A stretch of 64,000 nucleotides of DNA from Siphonobacter curvatus (GTDB lineage: Bacteria; Bacteroidota; Bacteroidia; Cytophagales; Spirosomataceae). Under the pieces are notes generated by a model that was given only the letters and a program-made list of their open reading frames with translations, ran no database searches and was not told where the DNA came from. Positions 9,116 through 16,356 of the stretch are shown here, piece by piece. Within the stretch, counting starts at the first letter, position 1; the number at the start of each line of letters is the position of its first letter. The stretch is taken from the NCBI RefSeq assembly GCF_002943425.1, contig NZ_PTRA01000004.1, forward strand, positions 186,001 through 250,000. Direction: 5' to 3'. The position numbers and the translations under genes were made by a program.

Positions 9116-10411
9116 TTATTTGTTGAAATCTTCCTTAAAAACTACGGTACCGTCAAGCTGAGAAAACCGCACAAAATCCACAGATCCCGTTCCTGCAAAT
9201 TCATAACCAACCCCGACAATACCTTTCCCTTCACTAGGTAAGTCAGTCTCGTAGACTTTTTGACCCGCTACAAATACGCTGGCGTGTCGCTGCCGTACTT
9301 CGCAACGAACATCGACCCATTGGGAGAGATCGGCTCCCAGTCCGGATAAATCGGTATGAGTAGCATCCACCGTATGTCCCGCCAGCTCCAGTGACAAGTC
9401 GCCAACGCAACCTTTCGCCGACAGCGGTATGGCGAAATACTCGTTCTTGCACAAAATCATGATTTCTAGCCGTTGACAAATGGCAGAACCCTGTTGGTAG
9501 TCACTCTTGACCCGCGTTTCGAATCGAAAATGATCACTACGAAGCCCCTCCAATTCCTTTACGTATCGGTATTGAACTGTAGGGGGCACCGGCTGCATAG
9601 AAATCGATTGCTGCTGAATGCGTGCTACGGGTAAGCTCAAGCGACCTGATTTTATGAGCGGCTCTGCCTTAAAATACACCGGAACGGGTTCCTGCAGTAC
9701 AGCTACATGCCAACCTTGGGACGGGATAAGCAGATCTTGTTCTCGTACTATTTGATCCCCAACGATCAGTTTGGCCCGAAAGTAGCCCGGCTGATAGTAA
9801 AGGGCTGTGTGTACGTGGCCGTTTTTGGGAACCCGCTGACGCCGACTCGGATCCCAGGATTGCTGGATAAAAACGGAATCGGTAGGGGAGGCTTCGGCGT
9901 GGTAGTGAAATAATACTGAATTGGGAATGCCTGTAGCCACGTACGTACTACTGAACGAAAAATCAGCAGAGGAAAGCAGTTGTTGTTTTGTATCTCGTAG
10001 GAAGAATGCACCTGTGCCAAGCAAACCTACGAATGCCCCTGCTATGATGAACCATCCTGTACTGAACCAAACGTACCGATTGCTCTTAGCTTTCAGCGAA
10101 TCAATCCTGGGTGAAGGGACTTCGGAAGATAGGGACTTTGTGGTGCTTTTAAAGTGTTGCCAACTGGTATAGCCTATAAACCTGGCCAAGGTGTTCAACG
10201 TTGTCGCCGTTGGTGCCGAATCATACTTCACCCTTCCCCATACCCGCTTGAGCGTAGTCACACTCAAGGATACGGCTGTTTTGTCAGCGATCTCTTCACT
10301 GAGTCGTTCGAAATCCTGCGTGGACCAGCTTTCGGCAGAACCCCAGTCTACGTTTTCTTCGATTAACTGTCGGCACCGGGCTAGCCATTCTCTTTCCTGG
10401 TCAATTCTCAT
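9116..10411 (-). CDS. Membrane-anchored HTH-like protein with extracytoplasmic beta-sandwich
   Basis: 431 residues with an unusual order. Residues 1-92 are cytoplasmic and HTH-like (LSEEIADKTAVSLSVTTLK then TLNTLARFIGYTSWQHF), a Bacteroidota module similar to XRE-type HTH. A single transmembrane helix follows at about 108-136 (WFIIAGAFVGLLGTGAFFL). The outside part has a PKD-like region (about 140-240) and a C-terminal LamG/DUF1080-like sandwich (about 270-430, ending SVDFVRFSQLDGTVVF). It may sense an envelope ligand and bind DNA directly, which is an inference. It is divergent from a secreted protein with a similar sandwich, suggesting a shared ligand. Confidence 0.65.
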   Translation of the reverse strand: MRIDQEREWLARCRQLIEENVDWGSAESWSTQDFERLSEEIADKTAVSLSVTTLKRVWGRVKYDSAPTATTLNTLARFIGYTSWQHFKSTTKSLSSEVPSPRIDSLKAKSNRYVWFSTGWFIIAGAFVGLLGTGAFFLRDTKQQLLSSADFSFSSTYVATGIPNSVLFHYHAEASPTDSVFIQQSWDPSRRQRVPKNGHVHTALYYQPGYFRAKLIVGDQIVREQDLLIPSQGWHVAVLQEPVPVYFKAEPLIKSGRLSLPVARIQQQSISMQPVPPTVQYRYVKELEGLRSDHFRFETRVKSDYQQGSAICQRLEIMILCKNEYFAIPLSAKGCVGDLSLELAGHTVDATHTDLSGLGADLSQWVDVRCEVRQRHASVFVAGQKVYETDLPSEGKGIVGVGYEFAGTGSVDFVRFSQLDGTVVFKEDFNK

Positions 10412-10740
10412 AGACTGCGTACCTGAACGTTTTTGAACGGCACTTGAACAAGTTTGAATGGCTTGTTTTTCCTTTCCAATTCAATTTCGTACCGCATAAA
10501 TATAAAAACAATACCTAATGAAGGGCTGGCTTTCTTCATCATCAACTGGGATTACGGAGTTCGGTTATTCATCCTATCCAGTTAAGAAGTTTACGTAGCA
10601 AGCCTCTGGTTAAGACTCGTACTTGGATAGACAAGGTCCGATTAATGAAGAGTGACAGCAGCCAGCTAGCCCATCAGGAACTTTCCGGGCAGAGTAGGGT
10701 AGTCAATGCATTTTTAATAAACCAAACCTGATCTAACCTG
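10412..10740. other. Divergent intergenic region (329 bp)
   Basis: Lies between the membrane-anchored HTH gene and the beta-sandwich gene and must hold both promoters. Near 10430-10465 there are repeated TTGAA half-sites (GAACGTTTTTGAACG, then TTGAACAAGTTTGAA), which could be a regulator site. An 8-bp direct repeat AACCTGAT abuts the downstream ATG. No RNA gene was seen. Confidence 0.35.
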
Positions 10741-11841
10741 ATGAAATTACGAATGCTTCTTTTAGGGGTATGCTTTGTCGTTACCAATGCATGGGCCCAA
10801 ACAACCGTTCCTTTTGATACAACCCATTGGATGTTTGCCGGGAAAATAGCCCATGAAACCTACCGTGGACAGGCGTGTATCGAGCTTACCGAAGGCAATG
10901 TGTACCTGAAAGACAGTACGTTTAAAAACGGCATTATTGAATTTGATATGGCTCTATCGCAACATCGTTACTTTCCTGGTTTTGGGTTTCGGGTACAGGA
11001 TCAGAACAACTTTGAACTAGTTTATCTACGTCCCCACCAACTGGGTAATCCCGATGCCATTCAATATACACCCGTCTTCAAGGGCGAGGGAGCCTGGCAA
11101 TTGTACTACGGCGATGGCTATTCTACCGCCGTTACGTATCCTTTCAAGGAGTGGGTGCCCATTAAATTGATCGTTCAGGGTTCAACGGCGGAGGTGTACC
11201 TGGCAAATGCAACCAAACCGGATTTGATTATTCATGCTCTAAAACAACAAGGAACAGCAGGACGAATTAGTCTGACTAACGAATCCACCACTTCGGTCCG
11301 GTTTGCCAATTTTCGTTACACCAAAAGTGAGACGGCTCCCTTGAGAGGTCCATTCAAACCTCAAGCTTCTCCGACTCCGGGTACCGTGTTAACCTGGCAA
11401 GTTTCGAGTCCTTTCGCTGAGAAACACCTAAATAATCGCTATGATCTTCCCCCCGAATTAACACGTCGATTAAGCTGGCAAACGATGGCTTGCGAGCCGT
11501 CGGGACTAATCAACGTATCCCGCCTGCATCCGCTGGATAGCATGACTAATACTGTTTTTGCGAAAGTGACCTTGATCGCGGACCAGGCTCAAATTAAGAA
11601 GTTTCAATTTGGATTTAGTGACCGGGTCAAGGTGTATCTCAACGGGCAATTGATATACGGTGGTCAGGACGTGTTTCTCTCCCGTGATTACCGGTTTCTG
11701 GGTACGATCGGCTATTTTGATGAGCTTTACCTGAGGTTGAAAAAAGGCACGAACGAACTCTGGCTGGCTATCGCCGAAGACTTTGGGGGCTGGGGACTAA
11801 AAGGGTTAATTCCTGATCCAACGGGGCTGAAAGTAAAATGA
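10741..11841 (+). CDS. Secreted concanavalin-like (LamG/DUF1080-type) protein
   Basis: 366-residue exported protein with signal peptide MKLRMLLLGVCFVVTNAWAQ. Residues about 25-195 form a jelly-roll resembling the DUF1080/3-keto-disaccharide hydrolase and LamG families (FKNGIIEFDMAL, FPGFGFRVQDQNNFELVYLR, KEWVPIKLIV, GRISLTNES, VRFANFRY). The C-terminal half (about 215-366) looks like a galactose-binding-like sandwich (VKVYLNGQLIYGG, LKKGTNELWLAIAED, GWGLKG). Binding or processing of a carbohydrate is inferred. A strong terminator follows, so it is probably monocistronic. I did not identify catalytic residues. Confidence 0.6.
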   Translation: MKLRMLLLGVCFVVTNAWAQTTVPFDTTHWMFAGKIAHETYRGQACIELTEGNVYLKDSTFKNGIIEFDMALSQHRYFPGFGFRVQDQNNFELVYLRPHQLGNPDAIQYTPVFKGEGAWQLYYGDGYSTAVTYPFKEWVPIKLIVQGSTAEVYLANATKPDLIIHALKQQGTAGRISLTNESTTSVRFANFRYTKSETAPLRGPFKPQASPTPGTVLTWQVSSPFAEKHLNNRYDLPPELTRRLSWQTMACEPSGLINVSRLHPLDSMTNTVFAKVTLIADQAQIKKFQFGFSDRVKVYLNGQLIYGGQDVFLSRDYRFLGTIGYFDELYLRLKKGTNELWLAIAEDFGGWGLKGLIPDPTGLKVK

Positions 11842-11878
11842 AAGTAGGGTTCACCGTATGATTTTTGGGTAAATCAGT

Positions 11879-11918
11879 TGCCTAGAGAAAGGATAGGGCT
11901 TTATCCTTTCTCTAGGCA
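11879..11918 (+). terminator. 17-bp stem hairpin terminator
   Basis: CCTAGAGAAAGGATA pairs perfectly with TATCCTTTCTCTAGG around loop GGGCTT, extended by two more pairs outside. It lies 37 bp after the 10741-11841 stop. A CTATTATTTG tract follows rather than a clean T-run. Confidence 0.8.
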
Positions 11919-12027
11919 GACTATTATTTGGGAAGCTCTATAGACGAAATGGTTGGAACTAGAAGAGCAGACTTCGCACTCCTCACTCTTTCTTTGATCC
12001 GCTTCACAGAAAAATACCTTCGCTGAA

Positions 12028-12462
12028 TTATTTAGGCAAATGAGCTACTAACTCAACTTCCAGTTTTGCATCAATCATGTAAAGCCTCGATACCTGAACC
12101 CAAGTCGCTGCCGGAAAATCTCCTTTATAGAATGCTTTTCTTACGGAGTTATACGTTTTCATGGCTTCAAGGTCCGTTGTATATAAATTCTCTTTTACCA
12201 CATTTTGAAAAGTAGCCCCGTAGCTTTTTAGGGATTTTTCTAAAGCTTCATATACTTGTCGTATCCCTTCGGGTGTAATCTTAGTGGTTACGGCACCAGA
12301 AATGTATAGAACGTTATCCACCTTCAGTACTTGTGCGTACCCGGCAGTGGTATCCTGTTTCGAAGGGTTACCCCAATGCCATTTTTCTTTAGTAATGTCA
12401 TGGCTTTGAGAATAGCAGCTAAAATACATACAGGCAAAAAACAGAGACAGTACGATTTTCAT
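12028..12462 (-). CDS. Exported RidA/YjgF-family protein
   Basis: 144 residues: signal peptide (MKIVLSLFFACMYFSCYSQ) followed by a full RidA domain. Cytoplasmic RidA proteins hydrolyse reactive enamines and imines. The family core is present: VLYISGAVTT, VKENLYTTDLE, FPAATWVQVSRLYMIDAKLE, with Arg in VSRLY matching the arginine essential for deaminase activity in RidA. The signal peptide places it in the periplasm or, if the Cys in FSCYS is lipidated, at a membrane, so it may be a RidA-fold protein with another task. It is monocistronic, with a TAnnTTTG element 47 bp upstream on the minus strand. Confidence 0.85.
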   Translation of the reverse strand: MKIVLSLFFACMYFSCYSQSHDITKEKWHWGNPSKQDTTAGYAQVLKVDNVLYISGAVTTKITPEGIRQVYEALEKSLKSYGATFQNVVKENLYTTDLEAMKTYNSVRKAFYKGDFPAATWVQVSRLYMIDAKLEVELVAHLPK

Positions 12463-12848
12463 GGTTGATGTAATGATTTACTGAACGAACGGCTTTAGGT
12501 AAGACTCTCAAAACTAGGAACTTTTGCTTTGAATTATTCATCACATTCGCTTGAATTCATATTTAAGCAGCTTATTCAAAGCAAGTACGACGTGCGGTTC
12601 ACTAGGTCTTTTCTCTACAAAATAATCAAGTTCAGGCGTGTTTTTGCGAAGGAGTCATTTTTATGGCCTCGACCCATAAATTGGCAGCAAATAGTAGCAT
12701 TTTACTCATTATTTGTTTGCTATTTCTTATATTGGCCATCAAGCTTAACTAATTATAACTCATATTTTGTCCCGTTTTGATTGGTGAGTGGATTCTTTGC
12801 TTTCCACTTGGTCTCTGCCAGACTACCATCATTAGCTTTATTTATGCC
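12463..12848. other. Divergent intergenic region (386 bp), no convincing gene
   Basis: An open frame beginning at TTG 12529 has no recognisable domain and unusual composition, so I treat this stretch as non-coding. It carries the RidA-side -7 candidate at 12509-12516. Confidence 0.5.
12509..12516 (-). promoter_or_regulatory. Candidate Bacteroidota -7 element (TAGTTTTG)
   Basis: Minus-strand TAGTTTTG fits the TAnnTTTG -7 consensus used by the Bacteroidota primary sigma factor, 47 bp before the RidA ATG. No clear -33 TTTG partner was seen. Confidence 0.4.
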
Positions 12849-13478
12849 ATGGAAAAACCTCGTAATAAACCAATTCTCAGAAACTCTTTATTGATTGCCA
12901 GTCTGTTGGGACTAACCTTGACTAGTATCTTTCTTAGCCGTCGTAGCGTTTCTCAAATTCAGCAAACGTCGGCTTCTATTTACAAAGATCGCCTAGTACC
13001 AACGGCCATTATTGCTAAATTGACCTCGCAAGTATATAATAAACGGCTTCAGCTCGAATCCTATGTACTCAGCAAAACCAATCCGCAGCCTAGTTCCGTA
13101 GCCTTTGCTCTGGATCGTTCCAACCGGCAGATTGATTCACTGATGACTGAGTTCGTTGCTACGAATTTGACTCATAGAGAAGCAGAGCAATTTGAATTGC
13201 TTAAACAACGGCTGGAAATTTATACCCAGTTAGAAAAAGATTTAATTAAAAACTTGGCCAATACACCGCAGGCTCAGCAAATTCTCTTCGTTGGCACTGG
13301 TAATGCGGCATTCAGCCAGGTGAACCAATCACTAGCCGATTTGTCGGCTTTGCAATTGAAGGTAGGTGAGGAATTGCTCAACCAATCCAATGGCCAGTCA
13401 AACTACATTTATGTATTAACGGCCTTACAAATCGGCCTCGTACTGGTGATCTCATTACTGTTATTCTGGAAGCTTTGA
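12849..13478 (+). CDS. Four-helix-bundle membrane sensor-like protein (MCP 4HB type)
   Basis: 209 residues with a TM helix near the N-terminus (LLIASLLGLTLTSIFL) and another at the C-terminus (VLTALQIGLVLVISLLLFW). Between them lies an all-helical extracytoplasmic domain (about 35-180) like the four-helix-bundle ligand domain of chemoreceptors (RLVPTAIIAKLTSQVYNKRL). The protein ends right after TM2, so there is no HAMP, kinase or signalling domain: it is a sensor module without an output. Start ATG 12849; a TTG 24 codons upstream is less likely. A strong terminator follows. The function is unknown, and it may act with a partner elsewhere. Confidence 0.7.
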   Translation: MEKPRNKPILRNSLLIASLLGLTLTSIFLSRRSVSQIQQTSASIYKDRLVPTAIIAKLTSQVYNKRLQLESYVLSKTNPQPSSVAFALDRSNRQIDSLMTEFVATNLTHREAEQFELLKQRLEIYTQLEKDLIKNLANTPQAQQILFVGTGNAAFSQVNQSLADLSALQLKVGEELLNQSNGQSNYIYVLTALQIGLVLVISLLLFWKL

Positions 13479-13521
13479 TCTAGCTCCGGCCGATAGATTT
13501 GTTTGTACCTTCGTAGTGAGT

Positions 13522-13565
13522 AGTAAAAGGTACGTTGCTCTTTAAAAGGCAGCGTACCTTTTACT
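13522..13565 (+). terminator. 17-bp stem hairpin terminator
   Basis: AGTAAAAGGTACG pairs with CGTACCTTTTACT, and the stem continues inward by four pairs (one G-T) to a 10-nt loop. It lies 43 bp after the four-helix-bundle gene and ends in a short T-rich tail. Confidence 0.8.
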
Positions 13566-14014
13566 TTAATTCGGACGAAAAGTACATCTTCATTCTAGAT
13601 AGTAAACATTGATCCGATTACCCCTTGCACTGACGTAAGGCTTGTTCATTTCTACCTCTGTATTCAGGCAAGTAGAGACGAACATGCTAACAAGCATATG
13701 AGAATTAGAAAATCTTTCATCTAAGGATTATCTAGGTTACTATATGAAATGATACACGTAATTGTTTTATAATTTAAGTTATGTTAAACAATATTTTCAG
13801 TATAACGCCAGCTTACAGATGAACTCTCCTATTCTATTCATGAATGTAGGGAAAAGTATTAGCATGATCTATTCAGAAATTGCAAGTAGGTAATGAGTGA
13901 AAGATGCACGATTTGCTGGTGCGACTTATGAGGTGATAGGTTTGACTCTTTCTTAATCAATGTAAGTAAGATATTGCTAATTGGTAGAGTTTATGGTGAG
14001 ATTTAGCATAGGTC

Positions 14015-14051
14015 TGTCGTAGGCATGTTTCTTAAAAGCATGCCTACGACA
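14015..14051. repeat. 13-bp perfect inverted repeat with 11-nt loop
   Basis: TGTCGTAGGCATG and CATGCCTACGACA flank TTTCTTAAAAG. It lies more than 300 bp from any gene and has no T-run after it. It may be the terminator of an unseen transcript, an RNA structure or a regulator site. Confidence 0.6.
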
Positions 14052-14242
14052 CTTGCCTACCTATACATCAACGAAACCCAAATAGTAGGATAGAAAAGCA
14101 TGCAATAGGCAGGTACATTTGGCATGGAAATAGGGTTAGTTTCAATAGAACAAACAAATAGATATTTGTAAAATAGATTAATTATAGGTAGATACTATAA
14201 AGCCATAGCCTATTACAAAGCACCTATCAAATTCGTAAAATA

Positions 14243-14275
14243 ATTATTATAACGTTTTATAAACGTTATAATAAT
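14243..14275. promoter_or_regulatory. 33-bp perfect AT-rich palindrome upstream of TetR
   Basis: 15-bp arms (ATTATTATAACGTTT and its exact complement) around a 3-bp centre TAT. It lies about 100 bp upstream of the TetR start. Such length suggests a regulator site or a cruciform; its core AACGTTT/AAACGTT is unrelated to the TAGTTAACA sites near TetR. Confidence 0.5.
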
Positions 14276-14343
14276 CTAAAATACATATTACAGTTTTAGA
14301 GTGATTATATACCCATACCTACCGAACTTAATACATCTCTATC

Positions 14344-14359
14344 TAGTTAACACCGTTAG
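14344..14359. promoter_or_regulatory. TetR operator candidate 1 (autoregulation)
   Basis: TAGTTAACACCGTTAG matches 14 of 16 bases of the site at 14992-15007 and contains the inverted half-sites TAAC-N3-GTTA. It lies 19 bp upstream of the proposed TTG start of the TetR gene, as expected for self-repression. Confidence 0.6.
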
Positions 14360-14378
14360 AAAATTTATCAGAAAGTCA

Positions 14379-14978
14379 TTGGGTATTGTTGAGCGGAAAA
14401 TACGGCAGAAACAGGAAGTCAGAAGTAGCATCTTGCTAGCGGCCTGGCAACTGGTAGAACGGGAAGGCTGGCAGGCTCTTTCAATCCGCAAAATTGCGGA
14501 TGCCATTGAATACAGTATTCCGGTCATTTACCAGCACTTTGATAATAAGGAAGCAATCCTTCTGGAATTCATTAAACAAGGTTTTGCTTTACTGACCCAG
14601 GAATTGCAGGCTGCACGGACGGTTTCTCCCCTCCCCTCGCAGCAGCTCATGGATATGGCCCGGGCGTATTCGAAGTTTGCTTTCGAGCACAAGCATTATT
14701 ATCAGCTCATGTACGGAATGGGCATGCCCGCCTGTGAAACCGTCAATCAGGTCGAGGAAATGCAGGCTTTTAGTCAGGTCTTGCTTCAGGTTATTGGCGA
14801 AGCCATTGCCCAGAGCCAGCATCCGGCAACGAATGACTTCCTGAAATTTCATACTTACTGGTCGATCTTACACGGATTAGTAAGCATTCAAATGATTGAA
14901 TCACAGCAAGGCCCCAATGGCTGGCACGATCAGGTACTGGAAGATGCCGTAAACGGATTTATCCAATCGCTGAATTAA
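14379..14978 (+). CDS. TetR/AcrR-family regulator (WHG-type C-terminal domain)
   Basis: Ligand-responsive repressor of 199 residues. The HTH is at about 14-60 (SILLAAWQLVEREGWQALS, then IADAIEYSIPVIYQHFDNKE). The C-terminal half has the WHG-type features YYQLMYGMGMP and WSILHGLVSIQ. No ATG exists in frame. I choose TTG 14379, giving MGIVERK as is common in this family, over GTG 14301, because a likely operator (14344-14359) would otherwise sit inside the coding region. The same site recurs before the downstream yceI-like gene, so the regulator probably represses itself and the YceI genes. Confidence 0.85.
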   Translation: MGIVERKIRQKQEVRSSILLAAWQLVEREGWQALSIRKIADAIEYSIPVIYQHFDNKEAILLEFIKQGFALLTQELQAARTVSPLPSQQLMDMARAYSKFAFEHKHYYQLMYGMGMPACETVNQVEEMQAFSQVLLQVIGEAIAQSQHPATNDFLKFHTYWSILHGLVSIQMIESQQGPNGWHDQVLEDAVNGFIQSLN

Positions 14979-14991
14979 TTTTTTTGTTTAT

Positions 14992-15007
14992 TAGTTAACA
15001 GTGTTAG
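14992..15007. promoter_or_regulatory. TetR operator candidate 2 (YceI promoter)
   Basis: TAGTTAACAGTGTTAG, with half-sites TAAC-N3-GTTA, lies 47 bp before the first YceI gene and nearly repeats the site upstream of TetR. Confidence 0.6.
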
Positions 15008-15054
15008 TTTTTATATCATAGTAACTTTTTCATCCATTTTTTAACTTTCTTTCT

Positions 15055-15597
15055 ATGTCAACGCTTACGAAATGGGCTGTAGACCCCCTGCACTCCGAAG
15101 TTCAGTTTAAAGTAAAGCACCTGGTGATTTCTACGGTAACGGGTTCATTTAACAACTTTACCGGTGGAGCGACTACTAACGATGATTTCAGCGATTTTTC
15201 GGGAGCTGAAATTCACTTCTCACTCGACGTGAACAGCATCGATACCAATCAGGCCCAACGCGACGAGCACCTGAAATCGGCTGATTTTTTTGACGCTGAA
15301 ACCTATCCACACATTTCCTTCCTATCTACATCTTTCCAGAAAGTTAAAGGCGATGTGTATAAATTGACGGGTAACCTGACGATGAAAGGCATTACCAAAC
15401 CCGTGGAAGTAACCGCTGAATACGGTGGATCTGCCAAGGACGCGTACGGAAATACTAAGATTGGTTTTGAAGTAACCGGCGTAGTGAATCGGAAAGAATT
15501 TGGCCTGACTTACAACGCGTTAACGGAAACGGGTGGTCTGGCTTTGGGCGAAGACATCAAATTGATTGCGAACATTCAATTGGCTCCGCAGGCTTAA
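15055..15597 (+). CDS. YceI-family protein, no signal peptide
   Basis: 180 residues, a lipocalin-like barrel that in the family binds isoprenoid or other long lipid ligands. Family marks: KWAVDPLHSEVQFKVKHL, VTGSFNNF, RDEHLKSADFFDAETYP, GNLTMKGITKPV, and VVNRKEFGLTY. It starts directly with the domain, so it is probably cytoplasmic, unlike its neighbour. It is preceded by a TetR operator candidate, and a second YceI gene follows after 48 bp with its own -7 element. Confidence 0.92.
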   Translation: MSTLTKWAVDPLHSEVQFKVKHLVISTVTGSFNNFTGGATTNDDFSDFSGAEIHFSLDVNSIDTNQAQRDEHLKSADFFDAETYPHISFLSTSFQKVKGDVYKLTGNLTMKGITKPVEVTAEYGGSAKDAYGNTKIGFEVTGVVNRKEFGLTYNALTETGGLALGEDIKLIANIQLAPQA

Positions 15598-15610
15598 TTC
15601 AGATTTTTTA

Positions 15611-15618
15611 TACCTTTG
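15611..15618 (+). promoter_or_regulatory. Candidate -7 element (TACCTTTG)
   Basis: It fits TAnnTTTG and lies 28 bp before the second YceI ATG. It may allow separate expression of the exported YceI. No clear -33 element. Confidence 0.4.
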
Positions 15619-15645
15619 GCCAACGCACTAACGTAAACCAATACA

Positions 15646-16218
15646 ATGAAAAAACTAGCTTTATCGCTGCTGTTCACGGCTTTCTCACTTGCCAGTATGG
15701 CTCAGTCTACCTGGAAGGTGGACAAGAATCACGCTCAGCTGAAATTTGACGTAACCCACACGGGCATTTCAACCGTATCCGGAGCGTTTACGGATTTTGA
15801 TGCTACCGTTACGGCCACGAAAGAGGATTTTAGCGATGCCACGTTTGAGTTCACGGGCCAGACGGCTTCCATCAATACCGGTGTAGAAAAACGCGACGCT
15901 CACCTGAAATCACCGGATTTCTTCGACGCTGCCCAGTACCCGACCCTGACGTTTAAGAGCACCTCGCTCAAAAAAGATGGGGCTGACAAATACAAACTGA
16001 TGGGTAATCTGACGCTTCATGGCGTTACCAAGCCCGTGACGTTGGATTTGTGGTACCGCGGAACGATTACAAATCCGAATAATAAGAAACAGGCGGCTGG
16101 CTTCCGGGCTACGGGCACGATCAAGCGTAGTGATTTCGGTATTGGCTCGAAATTTCCCGCTAATATGCTTAGCGAAGAAGTAATGATTACCGCTGACGGA
16201 GAATTTGGCAAACAATAA
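15646..16218 (+). CDS. YceI-family protein, exported
   Basis: 190 residues with signal peptide (MKKLALSLLFTAFSLASMAQ) and a complete YceI barrel: STWKVDKNHAQLKFDVTH, VSGAFTDFDATV, KRDAHLKSPDFFDAAQYP, GNLTLHGVTKPVTL and TIKRSDFGIG. As a periplasmic paralogue of the upstream gene, it could bind the same lipid-like ligand on the other side of the membrane. It is followed by a hairpin terminator at 16240-16266. Confidence 0.93.
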   Translation: MKKLALSLLFTAFSLASMAQSTWKVDKNHAQLKFDVTHTGISTVSGAFTDFDATVTATKEDFSDATFEFTGQTASINTGVEKRDAHLKSPDFFDAAQYPTLTFKSTSLKKDGADKYKLMGNLTLHGVTKPVTLDLWYRGTITNPNNKKQAAGFRATGTIKRSDFGIGSKFPANMLSEEVMITADGEFGKQ

Positions 16219-16239
16219 GCTATTCTCTTTCAACTCCAG

Positions 16240-16266
16240 GAAACCCGGCTTTATGAGTCGGGTTTC
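16240..16266 (+). terminator. Hairpin terminator after the YceI pair
   Basis: GAAACCCG pairs with CGGGTTTC around an 11-nt loop, 21 bp past the YceI stop. The T-rich signal is inside the right arm. Confidence 0.65.
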
Positions 16267-16302
16267 TTGCGTTTAACCGGGAGGCTACTGCCCAGCTTTT
16301 CG

Positions 16303-16310
16303 TACTTTTG
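16303..16310 (+). promoter_or_regulatory. Candidate -7 element (TACTTTTG)
   Basis: TAnnTTTG match 46 bp before the helicase ATG and just after the YceI terminator. Confidence 0.42.
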
Positions 16311-16356
16311 TACCTTCATCCGCAGCGAAGGACCTGCCAACAAACGTAAACAAGCC

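Larger units (their letters stand above)
13566..14343. other. AT-rich non-coding stretch with palindromes (778 bp)
   Basis: No open frame with recognisable content. It holds two strong inverted repeats (14015-14051 and 14243-14275, listed separately) and ends at the first TetR operator candidate. An unannotated small RNA or decayed gene is possible but not shown. Confidence 0.5.

Noticed and set aside
10724-10742. Direct repeat AACCTGAT before the 10741 gene
   Set aside because: Only 8 bp long and overlapping the start codon; could be chance.
12529-12780. 83-codon open frame before the four-helix-bundle gene
   Set aside because: TTG start, no domain or signal peptide, composition rich in Phe/Tyr/Trp from AT-rich DNA.
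14301-14378. Longer TetR N-terminus from GTG 14301
   Set aside because: It would contain the candidate operator at 14344-14359, and the shorter MGIVERK start fits the family.
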